A stretch of DNA of 64,000 nucleotides, from assembly GCF_014648875.1 (NCBI RefSeq), contig NZ_BMRY01000001.1, positions 1,285,304 through 1,349,303 of the forward strand, read 5' to 3'. The notes below the pieces were generated by a model that was not told where the DNA came from, ran no database searches, and saw nothing but the letters and a program-made list of their open reading frames with translations. This document shows positions 22,587 to 31,752 of this stretch, one piece after another. The DNA is from Streptomyces parvus. Its GTDB lineage: Bacteria; Actinomycetota; Actinomycetes; Streptomycetales; Streptomycetaceae. Position 1 is the first letter of the stretch; every line of letters starts with the position of its first letter. The translations under genes and the position numbers were made by a program.

Positions 22587-25397
22587 TCACTGGTACGGAA
22601 TCCGCAGCACCGCCGCGTCCGTGCCGGTCTGCACCTGGGACGTGCCGTTGCCGAGCGCGTTCCAGATCTCCAGCCGGACCGTGCCGTTCTTCAGCTCGCC
22701 GAGGCTGCCGGTGGTCGCCTGCGCGCCGACCGCCTGCGTGTACTCCTCCCAGCCGGCGACCGGGTCGGTCGCGAAGTAGCGGAAGGTCTCGGTGCGGTCG
22801 AACGTGCCGTCGCCGGTCAGGTCGTAGCTGACCCGGACCTGCGGGGCGAGCCCGACCTTGGTGCCCGCGTCCACCCGGAGGCGGAACGCGGTGGCGGCCC
22901 CGGCGGCGACCTTGCCGTTGACCTTCTTCACCTCGTAGACGGTCGGGCGGTACGGGGTGCCGTCCCGGTTGACGCCGTCGGCCGAGGCGATGGTGTCCGC
23001 GCCCGCCGGGTCGGTGGTGGCGGTGGTGAGGACGCCGCCGGTCTTGAGGCGGAAGGTGTTGCCGGTGGACGGGTTGCCCGGGTCCGGGTCGGGGTCCGGG
23101 TCACCGCCGCCGGGCCCCGTGCTCGTGGCCGTCGAACGGGCGGGCACGGACAGGGTCTTGCCGTCGGAGAAGGTCACCGTACGGGCGCTGGAGCCGTGGT
23201 TGTGCGCGGTGTAGGTGCGCGTCCCGTTCTTGGAGAAGACGGCGGAGGTCGGGATGTCGCCGCTGACGGTCATGTCGGGGGCGCCCACCGCCGCGAGGGT
23301 GTTGATCCAGTGGTAGGTGTGCGCCTTGGACTCACCCTGCTCGGGGGTGTAGTTCCCGTTCACCCCGTCCCACTTGGCCTTCGCGGACGCCGGGTCGGAG
23401 AGCGACTCGAACTCCCAGAGCAGGTCGCGCCACTCCTGGGCGGGCCCGCCGTTCTCGCGCTCCATCTCGGCGATGTTCCGCTTGATGGCGGCCTTCTCGC
23501 GGGCCAGGTGGAGCGAACCGCCGGTCACCGGGAGGACGTTGATGCCGTGGATCTCCTCCGGGTTGGCGGTCCACCAGGTGGAGTACGCGCCGCCGCTGCC
23601 CCAGACCATGCCGACCGTGTCGTGGCCGAAGGAGGCGGGGAAGACCCGCTGCGAGGCGTCGAACCAGTACTGGGTGATCGCCTCGGACTCGGTGGTCAGC
23701 AGGTAGCTGCCGAGGTCCCGCAGCGCGTTGTCGCCGGTGGCCGAGCCGAAGAGCACCAGGGCGGCGCTCAGGTTGATCGACTCCGAGGACGACTCCTGGT
23801 TGTTGCCCGCCGCGAAGCCCTGGTGGCCGGAGGCCCAGCTGTGGCCGGCGTAGACGTCGAAGCCGCGCAGGAAGGGGTAGGCGGAGTCGGTGCGGCTGGC
23901 GTTGGCGGTGTCCCGGATCAGGTGCTTGATCATCGTGCCCCAGGCCGAGTCGGCCGCCCAGGCCTGGTCGTACTGGGCGATGATCGCCGCCGCGTATACG
24001 TAGTAGCTGTAGTGGAAGTGGTGGTCGTTGAGCTCGGTGTCGCTGCCGTACGAGGCCGGGTAGCCGGTCAGGGTCTTCCAGTCCTTGTCGTAGCTGAACT
24101 CACTGGCCCCGCCCGCCGTGAACCACTCCTGGAGCCGGCCCTTCATCAGGCCGAGGAGCTTGTCGCGGGTGGCGGTCTGGCCGATCTGGTCGGCGACGGG
24201 CACCAGCTGGGCGAGGCGGCCGAGCGCCTTGCCGGTCCAGTAGGTGTCGGTGGCCCCGGAGAACGGGTCGGAGGCGTTCGCGACCTCGTTGAGGTAGCCG
24301 GTCAGCCGGGCCTTGTCGACGCCGCTGGAGGCGGGCAGCGCGGGCACGACGCCGTTGTTCTTCTGGCTGGTGGTGAAGGTGGCGGACTCGCGCACCTTCA
24401 TCGTGCCGCGCGGCGAGACGTACGTGTACGGGGTCAGCGCGTCCGAGGTGTGCAGCCACTGGTGGCGGTAGAGGGCCTGGAGCGTACCGCGCTCGGTGCC
24501 CTCCTTGGCCTCGGTGGTCAGGCTGTAGGTCGCCCGCACGTTGCCGCCGGTGGTCTGCCAGGCCACCTGGGAACCGGTGACGAAGCTGAAGGCGTACTTG
24601 CGGTAGGTGGCGAGCGCGTCCGTGGAGGGCAGCACGGCGAGCGAGAAGTAGTCCTTGGAGCCGAGCCCGGCGGTGATCGTGGAACCGGAGATGTTCCAGT
24701 CGCTGCCGGTCGGCGCGAAGAGCGCGTAGTGGTGCCCGGCGACGGTGATGCCGAGGACGTTGCCCTGGTCGGAGAAGACGGTGGGCGCGGAGGCGGTCGT
24801 GATGCGGGCGTCGCCGCCGGAGCCCTTGGCGTACACGAAGGGCATGCCGTGGCCGATGGTGGCCCGGAAGGTCCGCGAGCCGTCGGCCCAGTAGGGCGTG
24901 ACGGTCCAGTCGGACCAGGCGTCGGCCTTGGTGTCGGGCGAGTTCAGCCCGGAGAGCCCTACGGTGAGGTCGGCCTTGTGGGCGTACTCGTACTGGCGGC
25001 CGTCGCCGACGATCGCGGGCGTGGTCGGGTAGCCGACCTCCAGGCCGGACGCCTTGGCCTGGTACGTGAGCGGGTGGCCGTACATGGGGGTGCTGTACGG
25101 GTTGTCGCCGTAGCGCTGGAAGGCCAGCGAGGACCACCAGTCGTTGGTCGGGACCGGCTTGGACCGGGCGGCGCTGGTGAGCTTCGGAGTGACGGGCGCC
25201 CCGGTGTTGGTGGTCGGCCCCTGGGTGCCGGCCGGGCGGGAGTCCGTGTAGCTGCCGGCGCCGGCGGGGATGGTGGCGGCGGCAGCGGGGGAAGCGGCGG
25301 GACCCAGGCCCACGGCGGCCACGGCGATCGCGAGGAGCGTCGCGGCCGCGGGTCTGGGGGTGACTCGGGAAACGAGTCCGGAGAGGGAGGTCAGCAC
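22587..25397 (-). CDS. Secreted GH81 endo-beta-1,3-glucanase with C-terminal binding module
   Basis: A protein of about 936 residues. After a Sec signal (h-region AAATLLAIAVAAVGLG, cleavage near ASPAAAA) comes a large GH81 domain with VPTNDWWSSLAFQRYGDNPYSTPMYGHPL, DTELNDHHFHYSYYVYAAAI, HSWASGHQGFAAGNNQESSSESINL (the GH81 acidic site, with two Glu in ESSSES) and MVWGSGGAYSTWWTANPEEIHGINVLP. A Pro/Asp linker (GGGDPDPDPDPGNPS) leads to a beta-rich C-terminal module that may bind beta-1,3-glucan (CBM56-like, uncertain). I chose GTG 25397 because GAGG lies eight bases upstream; ATG 25415 is the alternative. A LacI-type palindrome lies 40-51 bp upstream. It should cut laminarin or fungal glucan outside the cell. 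Confidence 0.92.
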   Translation of the reverse strand: MLTSLSGLVSRVTPRPAAATLLAIAVAAVGLGPAASPAAAATIPAGAGSYTDSRPAGTQGPTTNTGAPVTPKLTSAARSKPVPTNDWWSSLAFQRYGDNPYSTPMYGHPLTYQAKASGLEVGYPTTPAIVGDGRQYEYAHKADLTVGLSGLNSPDTKADAWSDWTVTPYWADGSRTFRATIGHGMPFVYAKGSGGDARITTASAPTVFSDQGNVLGITVAGHHYALFAPTGSDWNISGSTITAGLGSKDYFSLAVLPSTDALATYRKYAFSFVTGSQVAWQTTGGNVRATYSLTTEAKEGTERGTLQALYRHQWLHTSDALTPYTYVSPRGTMKVRESATFTTSQKNNGVVPALPASSGVDKARLTGYLNEVANASDPFSGATDTYWTGKALGRLAQLVPVADQIGQTATRDKLLGLMKGRLQEWFTAGGASEFSYDKDWKTLTGYPASYGSDTELNDHHFHYSYYVYAAAIIAQYDQAWAADSAWGTMIKHLIRDTANASRTDSAYPFLRGFDVYAGHSWASGHQGFAAGNNQESSSESINLSAALVLFGSATGDNALRDLGSYLLTTESEAITQYWFDASQRVFPASFGHDTVGMVWGSGGAYSTWWTANPEEIHGINVLPVTGGSLHLAREKAAIKRNIAEMERENGGPAQEWRDLLWEFESLSDPASAKAKWDGVNGNYTPEQGESKAHTYHWINTLAAVGAPDMTVSGDIPTSAVFSKNGTRTYTAHNHGSSARTVTFSDGKTLSVPARSTATSTGPGGGDPDPDPDPGNPSTGNTFRLKTGGVLTTATTDPAGADTIASADGVNRDGTPYRPTVYEVKKVNGKVAAGAATAFRLRVDAGTKVGLAPQVRVSYDLTGDGTFDRTETFRYFATDPVAGWEEYTQAVGAQATTGSLGELKNGTVRLEIWNALGNGTSQVQTGTDAAVLRIPYQ

Positions 25398-25436
25398 GAG
25401 CAGCACCTCGATCATGGGGGGGCGAAGAGCGCGTTC

Positions 25437-25448
25437 GAGAGCGCTCTC
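25437..25448. promoter_or_regulatory. LacI-type operator, copy 2 (GH81 promoter)
   Basis: GAGAGCGCTCTC is a perfect 12-bp palindrome just upstream of the glucanase gene on the minus strand, the same sequence as at 25599-25614 and close to 21232-21246. Confidence 0.8.
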
Positions 25449-25598
25449 AAGTGCCAAGGAACGTAAAACTCCTGAAACGTGAGTGTCAAGAGAACGCACA
25501 CGGGCGCCAGTTGAGCGGACGCCGGATGTAACCCCAAGCTGTTATGCGTTCGAGTCTTGACGGGGCGGGGGTGGTGGGAGACGCTCCAGACGCAGGTT

Positions 25599-25614
25599 TT
25601 GAGAGCGCTCTCAA
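25599..25614. promoter_or_regulatory. LacI-type operator, copy 3 (transport operon)
   Basis: TTGAGAGCGCTCTCAA is a perfect 16-bp palindrome 38-53 bp before the binding-protein start codon. A weaker partner, TGGGAGACGCTCC, lies about 24 bp upstream of its centre. Confidence 0.82.
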
Positions 25615-25651
25615 GGCGCTCGGTTCATCCCGAAGCCAAGGGAGGCTTCCC

Positions 25652-26956
25652 ATGCCCATCGCCCGAGCCGCCAAGAGAGCCACCGCCCGCCTCGGCGCGG
25701 TCGTCCTCGCCGGGGCCCTCCTCGCCGCCTGTGGATCCAGCGACTCGTCGGACTCCTCCGACAGCGCGGGCGGGAAGGTCACGCTCAACGTCGACCTCTT
25801 CGGGTCCTTCGGCTTCAAGGAGGCCGGGCTCTACGAGGAGTACCAGAAGCTCAACCCGAACATCACGATCAAGCAGAGCGACACCCAGGACGAGGCGGAC
25901 TACTGGAAGTCGCTTCAGACCCGGCTCGCGGGCGGCGGGGGCCTGGCGGACGTGCAGGGCGTGGAGGTGGGCCGGATCGCGTCGGTCACCCAGCAGCAGT
26001 CCGACAAGTTCCAGGACCTGAAGGAGTTCGGGGCCGACAAGCTCAAGGGCGAGTTCGCCGAGGCCAAGTGGTCGGCGGCGACCACCAAGGACGGCAAGAT
26101 CCTCGGCCTCGGCACGGACGTCGGCCCCGAGGCGATGTGCTACCGCACGGACCTCTTCAAGGAGGCCGGCCTGCCCACGGACCGCGAGGAGCTCGCCGAG
26201 AAGTGGGCCACGTGGGACGGCTACCTGGAGCTGGGCAAGGAGTACAAGAAGAAGGCCCCCGCCAAGAGCGCCTGGCTGGACAGCGTCGGCTCGCTCTACG
26301 GGATCATGATCGGCCAGGAGAAGGAGCGCTACTACGACGCCTCCGGCGAGCTGATCTACGACAAGAACCCGGCGGTCAAGGAGGCCTGGGACACCTCCGT
26401 GGAGGCGGCCGAGGCGGGCCTGAGCGCCAAGCTCGACCAGTGGTCCCCGCAGTGGAACCAGGCGTTCGCCGCCGGTTCCTTCGCCACCATCCCCTGCCCG
26501 GCCTGGATGCTCGGCTACATCAAGGGCCAGGCCGGTGACGGCGGCCAGGGCAAGTGGGACATCGCCAAGCTGCCCGGCGGCGCGGGCAACTGGGGCGGCT
26601 CGTACCTCTCCATCCCGCGTGCGGCCAAGCACAAGGAGGAGGCGTACAAGCTGATCGAGTGGCTGACCGCCCCCGAGCAGCAGGCGAAGGTCTTCCAGAA
26701 GCAGGGCAACTTCCCGTCCTCGACGGGCGCCATCGAGACGATCGCGGGCGCGAAGGACGAGTACTTCTCCGGTGCGCCGATCGGCCAGATCTTCGGTGAC
26801 GCGGCGAAGGAGTCCCCGGTCCAGGTGCTGGGTGTGCACGACCAGAACGTGATGCAGCAGATCACGAACGCGCTGAGCGAGGTCGAGCGCAAGGGGACGT
26901 CGTCGGAGAAGGCGTGGGGGACGGCGAAGAAGGGCGTGGACAACGTGATCGGCTGA
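25652..26956 (+). CDS. Sugar-binding lipoprotein of an ABC importer
   Basis: A 434-residue extracellular solute-binding protein (family 1/CUT1). The signal MPIARAAKRATARLGAVVLAGALLAACGSS ends in the lipobox LAAC (Cys27), so the protein is lipid-anchored outside. The mature part has KVTLNVDLFGSFGFKEAGLYEEYQKLNPNITIKQ and Trp/Tyr/Gly-rich segments (WSPQWNQAFAAGSFATIPCPAWMLG, KLPGGAGNWGGSYLSIP) that typically stack on sugars. ATG 25652 has AGGGAGGC upstream. With the GH81 and GH1 enzymes beside it, the ligand is probably a laminari-oligosaccharide. No ATPase is encoded here, so a shared one such as MsiK is expected. Confidence 0.92.
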   Translation: MPIARAAKRATARLGAVVLAGALLAACGSSDSSDSSDSAGGKVTLNVDLFGSFGFKEAGLYEEYQKLNPNITIKQSDTQDEADYWKSLQTRLAGGGGLADVQGVEVGRIASVTQQQSDKFQDLKEFGADKLKGEFAEAKWSAATTKDGKILGLGTDVGPEAMCYRTDLFKEAGLPTDREELAEKWATWDGYLELGKEYKKKAPAKSAWLDSVGSLYGIMIGQEKERYYDASGELIYDKNPAVKEAWDTSVEAAEAGLSAKLDQWSPQWNQAFAAGSFATIPCPAWMLGYIKGQAGDGGQGKWDIAKLPGGAGNWGGSYLSIPRAAKHKEEAYKLIEWLTAPEQQAKVFQKQGNFPSSTGAIETIAGAKDEYFSGAPIGQIFGDAAKESPVQVLGVHDQNVMQQITNALSEVERKGTSSEKAWGTAKKGVDNVIG

Positions 26957-27066
26957 CCGGCCGGTCCGCACGATCCGGCGTGGACCACGTAACCGGCTGA
27001 CCCGCCGGTCCGCACGATCCGGCGTGGACCACGTAACCGGCTGACCCGCCGGTCCGCACGGTCCCG
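26953..27066 (+). repeat. 44-bp direct repeat, about 2.6 copies, between binding protein and permease genes
   Basis: Copy 1 spans 26953-26996 and includes the last two bases and stop of the binding-protein gene, copy 2 spans 26997-27040, and a partial third begins at 27041. The unit starts CTGACCCGCCGGTCCGCACG and ends GACCACGTAACCGG. Copies 1 and 2 differ at one base. Confidence 0.9.
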
Positions 27067-27195
27067 CTCCTCCCCCCCTCCTCTCCCTTTCCTGCCTGGG
27101 GCCGGTCCACCGGTACGCACCACGGTGGCCCGGCCCCACCCCCGTACCCCTCCACGTACCGCGTATCTCCGCCCCCGACCCCGAAGGGCCGCACC

Positions 27196-28176
27196 GTGTC
27201 CCTCACCGCCACCGCGAAGGCCGGGCCCCGCAGCCCCGCCGGAACCGGGCCCGGCCCCGACGACGGCCGGGGCGCCGCGCTCCGGCGCACCTGGCGCAAG
27301 GCCTCCCCGTACGCCTACATCGCCCCCTTCTTCACGCTCTTCCTGGCCTTCGGCCTCTTCCCGCTCCTCTACACCGCGTTCGTTTCGCTCTACCGGGTCG
27401 AGCTCCAGACGAGCGGCGAGATGGAGTGGCGGGGCATCGCCAACTACACGGCGCTGTTCACCGACGAGTACTTCTGGACCTCGCTGCGCAACACGTTCAC
27501 GATCGGCGTGCTGTCCACGGTCCCGCAGCTCGCGATGGCGCTGGGCCTCGCGCACCTGCTCAACTACAAGCTGCGCGGCCGGACCTTCATACGGACCGCG
27601 ATCCTGCTCCCGTACGCGACCTCCGTGGCCGCCGCGACGCTCGTCTTCGCGCAGCTCTTCGGCAAGGACTTCGGGCTGATCAACTACGTGATCGGCCTGG
27701 TCGGCTTCGACCCGGTGGACTGGCAGACCGGCACGGTGGCCTCGCAGATCGCGGTGTCGACGATCGTGATCTGGCGGTGGACCGGCTACAACGCGCTGAT
27801 CTACCTCGCGGGCATGCAGTCGATCCCGCACGAGCTGTACGAGGCGGCGGAGATGGACGGGGCGTCGCGCTGGCGGCAGTTCCTCCACGTCACGCTCCCC
27901 GGTCTGCGCCCCACGATCGTCTTCACGGTCATCATCTCGACCATCGGGGCGACCCAGCTCTTCGGTGAGCCGCTGCTGTTCGAGGGATCGATCTCGGGCG
28001 GTATCTCGCACCAGTACCAGACGCTCGGCCTGTACATGTACGAGCAGGGCTGGGGCTTCTTCCACCTGGGCCGGGCCGCGGCCATCGCCTGGGTGATGTT
28101 CGTCCTCATCGTGGTGCTCGTCGGGGTCAACGCCCTGATCGCGCGCCGCCGCGCACGCAAGGAGGCCGGCCGATGA
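27196..28176 (+). CDS. Sugar ABC transporter permease (CUT1, MalF-like)
   Basis: A 326-residue inner-membrane permease with six predicted helices. A polar N-terminal tail of about 35 residues precedes SPYAYIAPFFTLFLAFGLFPLLYTAFVSL. The EAA loop that docks the ATPase is ELYEAAEMDGASRWRQFLHVTLPGLRPT. GTG 27196 is taken as the start because GAAGGGCCGCACC precedes it. The next permease overlaps by four bases (ATGA), and the binding protein is upstream across a 44-bp repeat. The pair forms the channel for the proposed beta-glucoside or laminari-oligosaccharide importer. Confidence 0.92.
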   Translation: MSLTATAKAGPRSPAGTGPGPDDGRGAALRRTWRKASPYAYIAPFFTLFLAFGLFPLLYTAFVSLYRVELQTSGEMEWRGIANYTALFTDEYFWTSLRNTFTIGVLSTVPQLAMALGLAHLLNYKLRGRTFIRTAILLPYATSVAAATLVFAQLFGKDFGLINYVIGLVGFDPVDWQTGTVASQIAVSTIVIWRWTGYNALIYLAGMQSIPHELYEAAEMDGASRWRQFLHVTLPGLRPTIVFTVIISTIGATQLFGEPLLFEGSISGGISHQYQTLGLYMYEQGWGFFHLGRAAAIAWVMFVLIVVLVGVNALIARRRARKEAGR

Positions 28177-29087
28177 CCGCGCTCGCCGCACCGCCGACCA
28201 CGCCCGAGAAGGGCGACCCGCCGCAGGCCCCGCCGTCGGCCCGCCGCATCGGCAGGGGAGGCGCGGGCCGCACGATGAAGGGCGGCTGGCTCTCCTACCT
28301 CATCCTCGGCTTCGCCCTCCTCATCTCGGCGTTCCCGTTCTACTGGACGATCGTCACGGCCAGCCGGTCCAACGCGGACATGGCGAAGGTGCCGCCGAGC
28401 CTGCTGCCGGGCCCGAACCTGATCAAGAACTTCGAGCAGGTCCTCGAAGAGGCGGACATCGGCAAGGCGCTGCTGAACTCGCTGATCGTGTCGGGTTCGA
28501 TCACGATCGGTACGGTCCTGTGCTGCACGCTGGCCGGATTCGCCTTCGCCAAGCTGAAGTTCAAGGGCCGTAACGCCCTGCTGACGCTGACGATCGGGAC
28601 GATGATGATCCCGCCGCAGCTCGGGGTGATCCCGCTCTTCATGCTGATCGCCGAGCTCCAGTGGGTGAACCAGCTCCAGGCGGTGATCCTGCCGGGCCTG
28701 GTCTCGGCCTTCGGTGTGTTCTTCATGCGCCAGTACCTGGTGCAGTCGCTGCCGGACGAGCTGATCGAGGCGGCCCGGGTGGACGGCGCGTCCACCGCGC
28801 GCATCTTCTGGTCGATCGTGATCCCGATCGCACGGCCGGGGATGGCGGTGCTCGGGATGCTCACCTTCATGACGGCGTGGAACGACTTCTTCTGGCCGAT
28901 CATCGCGCTGTCCTCGCAGGAGCCGACCGTGCAGGTCGCGCTGCGCCAGCTCGGCGGCGGGTACGTCAACGACCAGTCGGTGATCATGGCCGGCACGCTG
29001 CTCGGCACGCTGCCGGTGCTGCTGGTCTTCGGCCTGCTGGGCCGGCAGATCGTCGGCGGCATCATGCAGGGCGCGGTGAAGGGCTGA
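28173..29087 (+). CDS. Sugar ABC transporter permease (CUT1, MalG-like)
   Basis: A 304-residue permease, second subunit of the importer. An N-terminal cytoplasmic stretch (about 45 residues, Pro-rich) is followed by helices such as WLSYLILGFALLISAFPFYWTIV, and the EAA loop is ELIEAARVDGASTARIFWSIVIPIARPG at about residues 195-222. ATG 28173 overlaps the preceding stop. It should pair with the upstream permease and use a separately encoded ATPase. The beta-glucosidase gene begins 64 bp later. Confidence 0.92.
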   Translation: MTALAAPPTTPEKGDPPQAPPSARRIGRGGAGRTMKGGWLSYLILGFALLISAFPFYWTIVTASRSNADMAKVPPSLLPGPNLIKNFEQVLEEADIGKALLNSLIVSGSITIGTVLCCTLAGFAFAKLKFKGRNALLTLTIGTMMIPPQLGVIPLFMLIAELQWVNQLQAVILPGLVSAFGVFFMRQYLVQSLPDELIEAARVDGASTARIFWSIVIPIARPGMAVLGMLTFMTAWNDFFWPIIALSSQEPTVQVALRQLGGGYVNDQSVIMAGTLLGTLPVLLVFGLLGRQIVGGIMQGAVKG

Positions 29088-29150
29088 CCGGACGACCGCC
29101 CGCCCCCCTGCTTCTCCTTCTGTCCCCCCTCACCCTGGAGTGTCCGTCTC

Positions 29151-30581
29151 ATGACCGCAGTCGATGAAGCCCGCCCGGCGACCGCCCCGGCCGCCCGACC
29201 CGAGTCCGGTACGGTGCTCCGCTTCCCGGCCGGATTCCGGTGGGGCACGGCCACCGCCGCCTACCAGATCGAGGGCGGGGCCGCCGAGGACGGCCGTACG
29301 CCGTCGATCTGGGACACCTTCAGCCGGACGCCCGGCAAGGTGCGCAACGGCGACACCGGTGACATCGCCGCCGACCATCTGCACCGGATGCCGGACGACG
29401 TACGCCTGATGAAGGAACTCGGCGTCACGGACTACCGGTTCTCGGTCTCCTGGCCCCGGGTCCAGCCGACGGGCCGGGGCCCGGCGGTGGAACGCGGCCT
29501 GGACTTCTACCGCCGTCTGGTGGACGAGCTGCTGGCTGCCGGGATCAGACCGGTGGCGACGCTCTACCACTGGGACCTGCCGCAGGAGCTGGAGGACGCG
29601 GGCGGCTGGCCGGAGCGGGACACGGCGCACCGGTTCGCGGAGTACGCGGGCCTGGTGGCGGGGGCGCTGGGCGACCGGGTGCCGACGTGGACGACGCTCA
29701 ACGAGCCCTGGTGCGCGGCGTTCCTCGGGTACGGGAACGGGGTCCACGCTCCAGGCCGTACCAGCGATCTGGCGGCCCTGCGGGCGGCGCACCACCTGAA
29801 CCTCGCACACGGCGCGGGCGCGAGGATCCTGCGGGACCGCCTCCCGGACACGGCGGAGATCTCCCTCACCCTGAACCTCCACGCGCTGCGCCCCCTGACG
29901 GACACCGAGGCGGACCGGGACGCGGTGCGCCGGATCGACGCGGTGGCGAACCGGATCTTCCTGGACCCGGTTTTCCACGGCCGGCTGCCGGAGGACCTGG
30001 TGGCGGACACGGCGGCGGTGACGGACTGGTCGTTCGTGAAGGACGGCGACCTGGAGGTCGCGTCGACCCCGATCGACTCGCTGGGCATCAACTACTACTC
30101 CCCGAGCGTGGTTTCGGCGGGTACGTCGGAGTCCCCGTCCCCCTGGGCGGGCGCGGAGCAGCATGTGGCGTTCACCCCGGCGGCGGGCCCGCGCACGGCG
30201 ATGGACTGGCCGGTGGACGCGGACGGCCTGTACGAACTGCTGACCCGCCTGCGTGACGAACTCCCGTCCGTGCCGGTGCTGGTGACGGAGAACGGGGCGG
30301 CGTACGACGACTACGCGGACCCGGAGGGCGATGTGCACGACCCGGAGCGGGTGGCGTACCTGGACGGGCACCTGGGCGCGGTACACCGGGCGATCGAGGA
30401 CGGGGCCGACGTACGGGGCTACTTCCTGTGGTCGCTGCTGGACAACTTCGAGTGGGCGTACGGCTACAGCAAGCGGTTCGGCATCGTGCACGTGGACTTC
30501 GCGTCGCAGCGGCGGACGGTGAAGGACAGCGCGCGGTGGTACGCGGAGGTGATCGGGCGGGGCGGGCTGGAGCGGGGGTGA
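29151..30581 (+). CDS. GH1 beta-glucosidase
   Basis: A 476-residue family 1 glycoside hydrolase, cytoplasmic (no signal). [35 protein letters not shown] is the family N-terminus; the acid/base Glu is in [11 protein letters not shown] (Glu185) and the nucleophile Glu in [13 protein letters not shown] (Glu380). HYNY-type active-site residues appear as [12 protein letters not shown] and [12 protein letters not shown], and [25 protein letters not shown] closes the barrel. It would release glucose from imported beta-gluco-oligosaccharides. It ends the transport operon, which starts behind the 16-bp operator. Confidence 0.95.
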   Translation: MTAVDEARPATAPAARPESGTVLRFPAGFRWGTATAAYQIEGGAAEDGRTPSIWDTFSRTPGKVRNGDTGDIAADHLHRMPDDVRLMKELGVTDYRFSVSWPRVQPTGRGPAVERGLDFYRRLVDELLAAGIRPVATLYHWDLPQELEDAGGWPERDTAHRFAEYAGLVAGALGDRVPTWTTLNEPWCAAFLGYGNGVHAPGRTSDLAALRAAHHLNLAHGAGARILRDRLPDTAEISLTLNLHALRPLTDTEADRDAVRRIDAVANRIFLDPVFHGRLPEDLVADTAAVTDWSFVKDGDLEVASTPIDSLGINYYSPSVVSAGTSESPSPWAGAEQHVAFTPAAGPRTAMDWPVDADGLYELLTRLRDELPSVPVLVTENGAAYDDYADPEGDVHDPERVAYLDGHLGAVHRAIEDGADVRGYFLWSLLDNFEWAYGYSKRFGIVHVDFASQRRTVKDSARWYAEVIGRGGLERG

Positions 30582-30747
30582 GGCGGGCGGAGCGGGCTGG
30601 AGCGGGGGGAGGCGGCCGGGGCGGCGCCGGGCACCGAGGCCGGGCCGGTCCGCTGCCTCGCGCCCAACTCCTCCTGCGAGTACCGGAAGTGGCCCGCAGC
30701 TGCGATGATCTCGCGTCGTGGCAGGTGGGAATTCGACAGGGGGCGAC

Positions 30748-31122
30748 GTGGCACGCTTGATCAAGGCGGCACTTCCCGTCGTCGCTCTGGTGGTGCTGGG
30801 CACGGGATGCTCCTCCGCGCAGGGCCAGGACAACCAGCGGCTGACCGAGCGCCGGGAGAACTTCTGCACGCAGCTCGGCGGCTGGCAGAAGGCGCGGAAC
30901 GCGGCAGAGGAGGACACGCCGGATCCGGACGAGTACGACGAGGTCGGCGCCGCCGCCCAGGACGTCCTTCTCGCCATGCGACCGCTCCGGGATGAGCCCG
31001 TCGGTCAAGGGCGCACCCTGGGCGAGGCGACGGCGGCAGCGACGGAGAACAGCGATCCCGAGGCGGAGGGACTCGCCGTGCGGTACTGCGGAGAGGTCGG
31101 CTTCGAAACGCTGACGCGCTGA
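30748..31122 (+). CDS. Small hypothetical lipoprotein
   Basis: A 124-residue lipoprotein: MARLIKAALPVVALVVLGTGCSSAQG has a lipobox LGTGC (Cys21). The mature part is acidic and includes RRENFCTQLGGWQKARNAAEEDTPDPDEYDEVGAAAQDVLLAMRPLRDE, with two further Cys (NFCTQ and VRYCGEVG) that may form a disulfide outside the cell. GTG 30748 is chosen for CAGGGGG nine bases upstream; GTG 30718 lacks one. The function is unknown and no family is recognised. Confidence 0.7.
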   Translation: MARLIKAALPVVALVVLGTGCSSAQGQDNQRLTERRENFCTQLGGWQKARNAAEEDTPDPDEYDEVGAAAQDVLLAMRPLRDEPVGQGRTLGEATAAATENSDPEAEGLAVRYCGEVGFETLTR

Positions 31123-31141
31123 GACCGAAGAAGTAACGGAG

Positions 31142-31173
31142 GGAGCCGAGCACACGGTGGCGTGCCCGGCTCC
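31142..31173 (+). terminator. Hairpin after the small lipoprotein gene
   Basis: Arms GGAGCCGAGCAC (31142-31153) and GTGCCCGGCTCC (31162-31173) pair with one mismatch across eight bases, 20 bp after the stop codon. Confidence 0.7.
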
Positions 31174-31555
31174 GCCGCGTCCCCGTCCGGCAACGCCGGA
31201 CGCTCCGTGACGACGCCGCCCCTGCTCTCTCCCTCCGCTCTCTCCCCCGCGCGGCTCCCGATTCGTCCCGGATTCGGCCTAGCGGCTTTCGGCCGGATGA
31301 AAGTCCGGAGTTGCGAGGCGGACCCATGAGCGGCGGTCGCGACGAGCGGCGCGGCGCCGGAGCGACCGGACAGCCGATCCCGCCCGGTGATCGACGGGAA
31401 ACCCCGCCGGGCCCGGTGAAGGGCATGCCCGGACCCTCGCACGGCGACCGAGCGGGCAACCGCTTCCATCGCCTGGAGCAACATGGCGCGAATGCATCCC
31501 TCGCGCCGGGCACCGCAGGACACGCCCCTTGACGGCCGCCCAGCCCTCGTCCGTA

Positions 31556-31567
31556 TGGTCTAGACCA
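31556..31567. promoter_or_regulatory. Perfect DasR-type (dre) palindrome upstream of the DoxX gene
   Basis: TGGTCTAGACCA matches the core of the dre consensus AGTGGTCTAGACCACT exactly. It is 186-197 bp upstream of the DoxX start. DasR senses GlcN-6-phosphate and controls chitin and GlcNAc use and development genes. Confidence 0.65.
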
Positions 31568-31752
31568 AGCAGTGAGGGCGATCCGGCCACGTCGATCACG
31601 TACCGGCTCAGCCCTCGCCCCCGCCCCCACCTCCAGGCGCGCACCGCCCCGCACCATCCACGAATCCCCCCGTCGCCCCAGGTGCCCGACGAGCCGCGCG
31701 GGTCCACCCATGCACGTTTTCCCACCCCCACAGACATCACGGGAGATCGCAC

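Larger units (their letters stand above)
31123..31752. other. Intergenic region, 630 bp, with a terminator and a DasR-type site but no convincing gene
   Basis: Open frames here are short and lack ribosome binding sites and family resemblance. The stretch holds a hairpin terminator at 31142-31173 and a perfect TGGTCTAGACCA palindrome at 31556-31567. It probably contains the promoter of the DoxX gene. Confidence 0.55.

Noticed and set aside
31311..31532. A 73-codon frame in the gene-poor region before DoxX
   Set aside because: Gly/Arg/Pro-rich, no ribosome binding site, no motif; it looks like chance.
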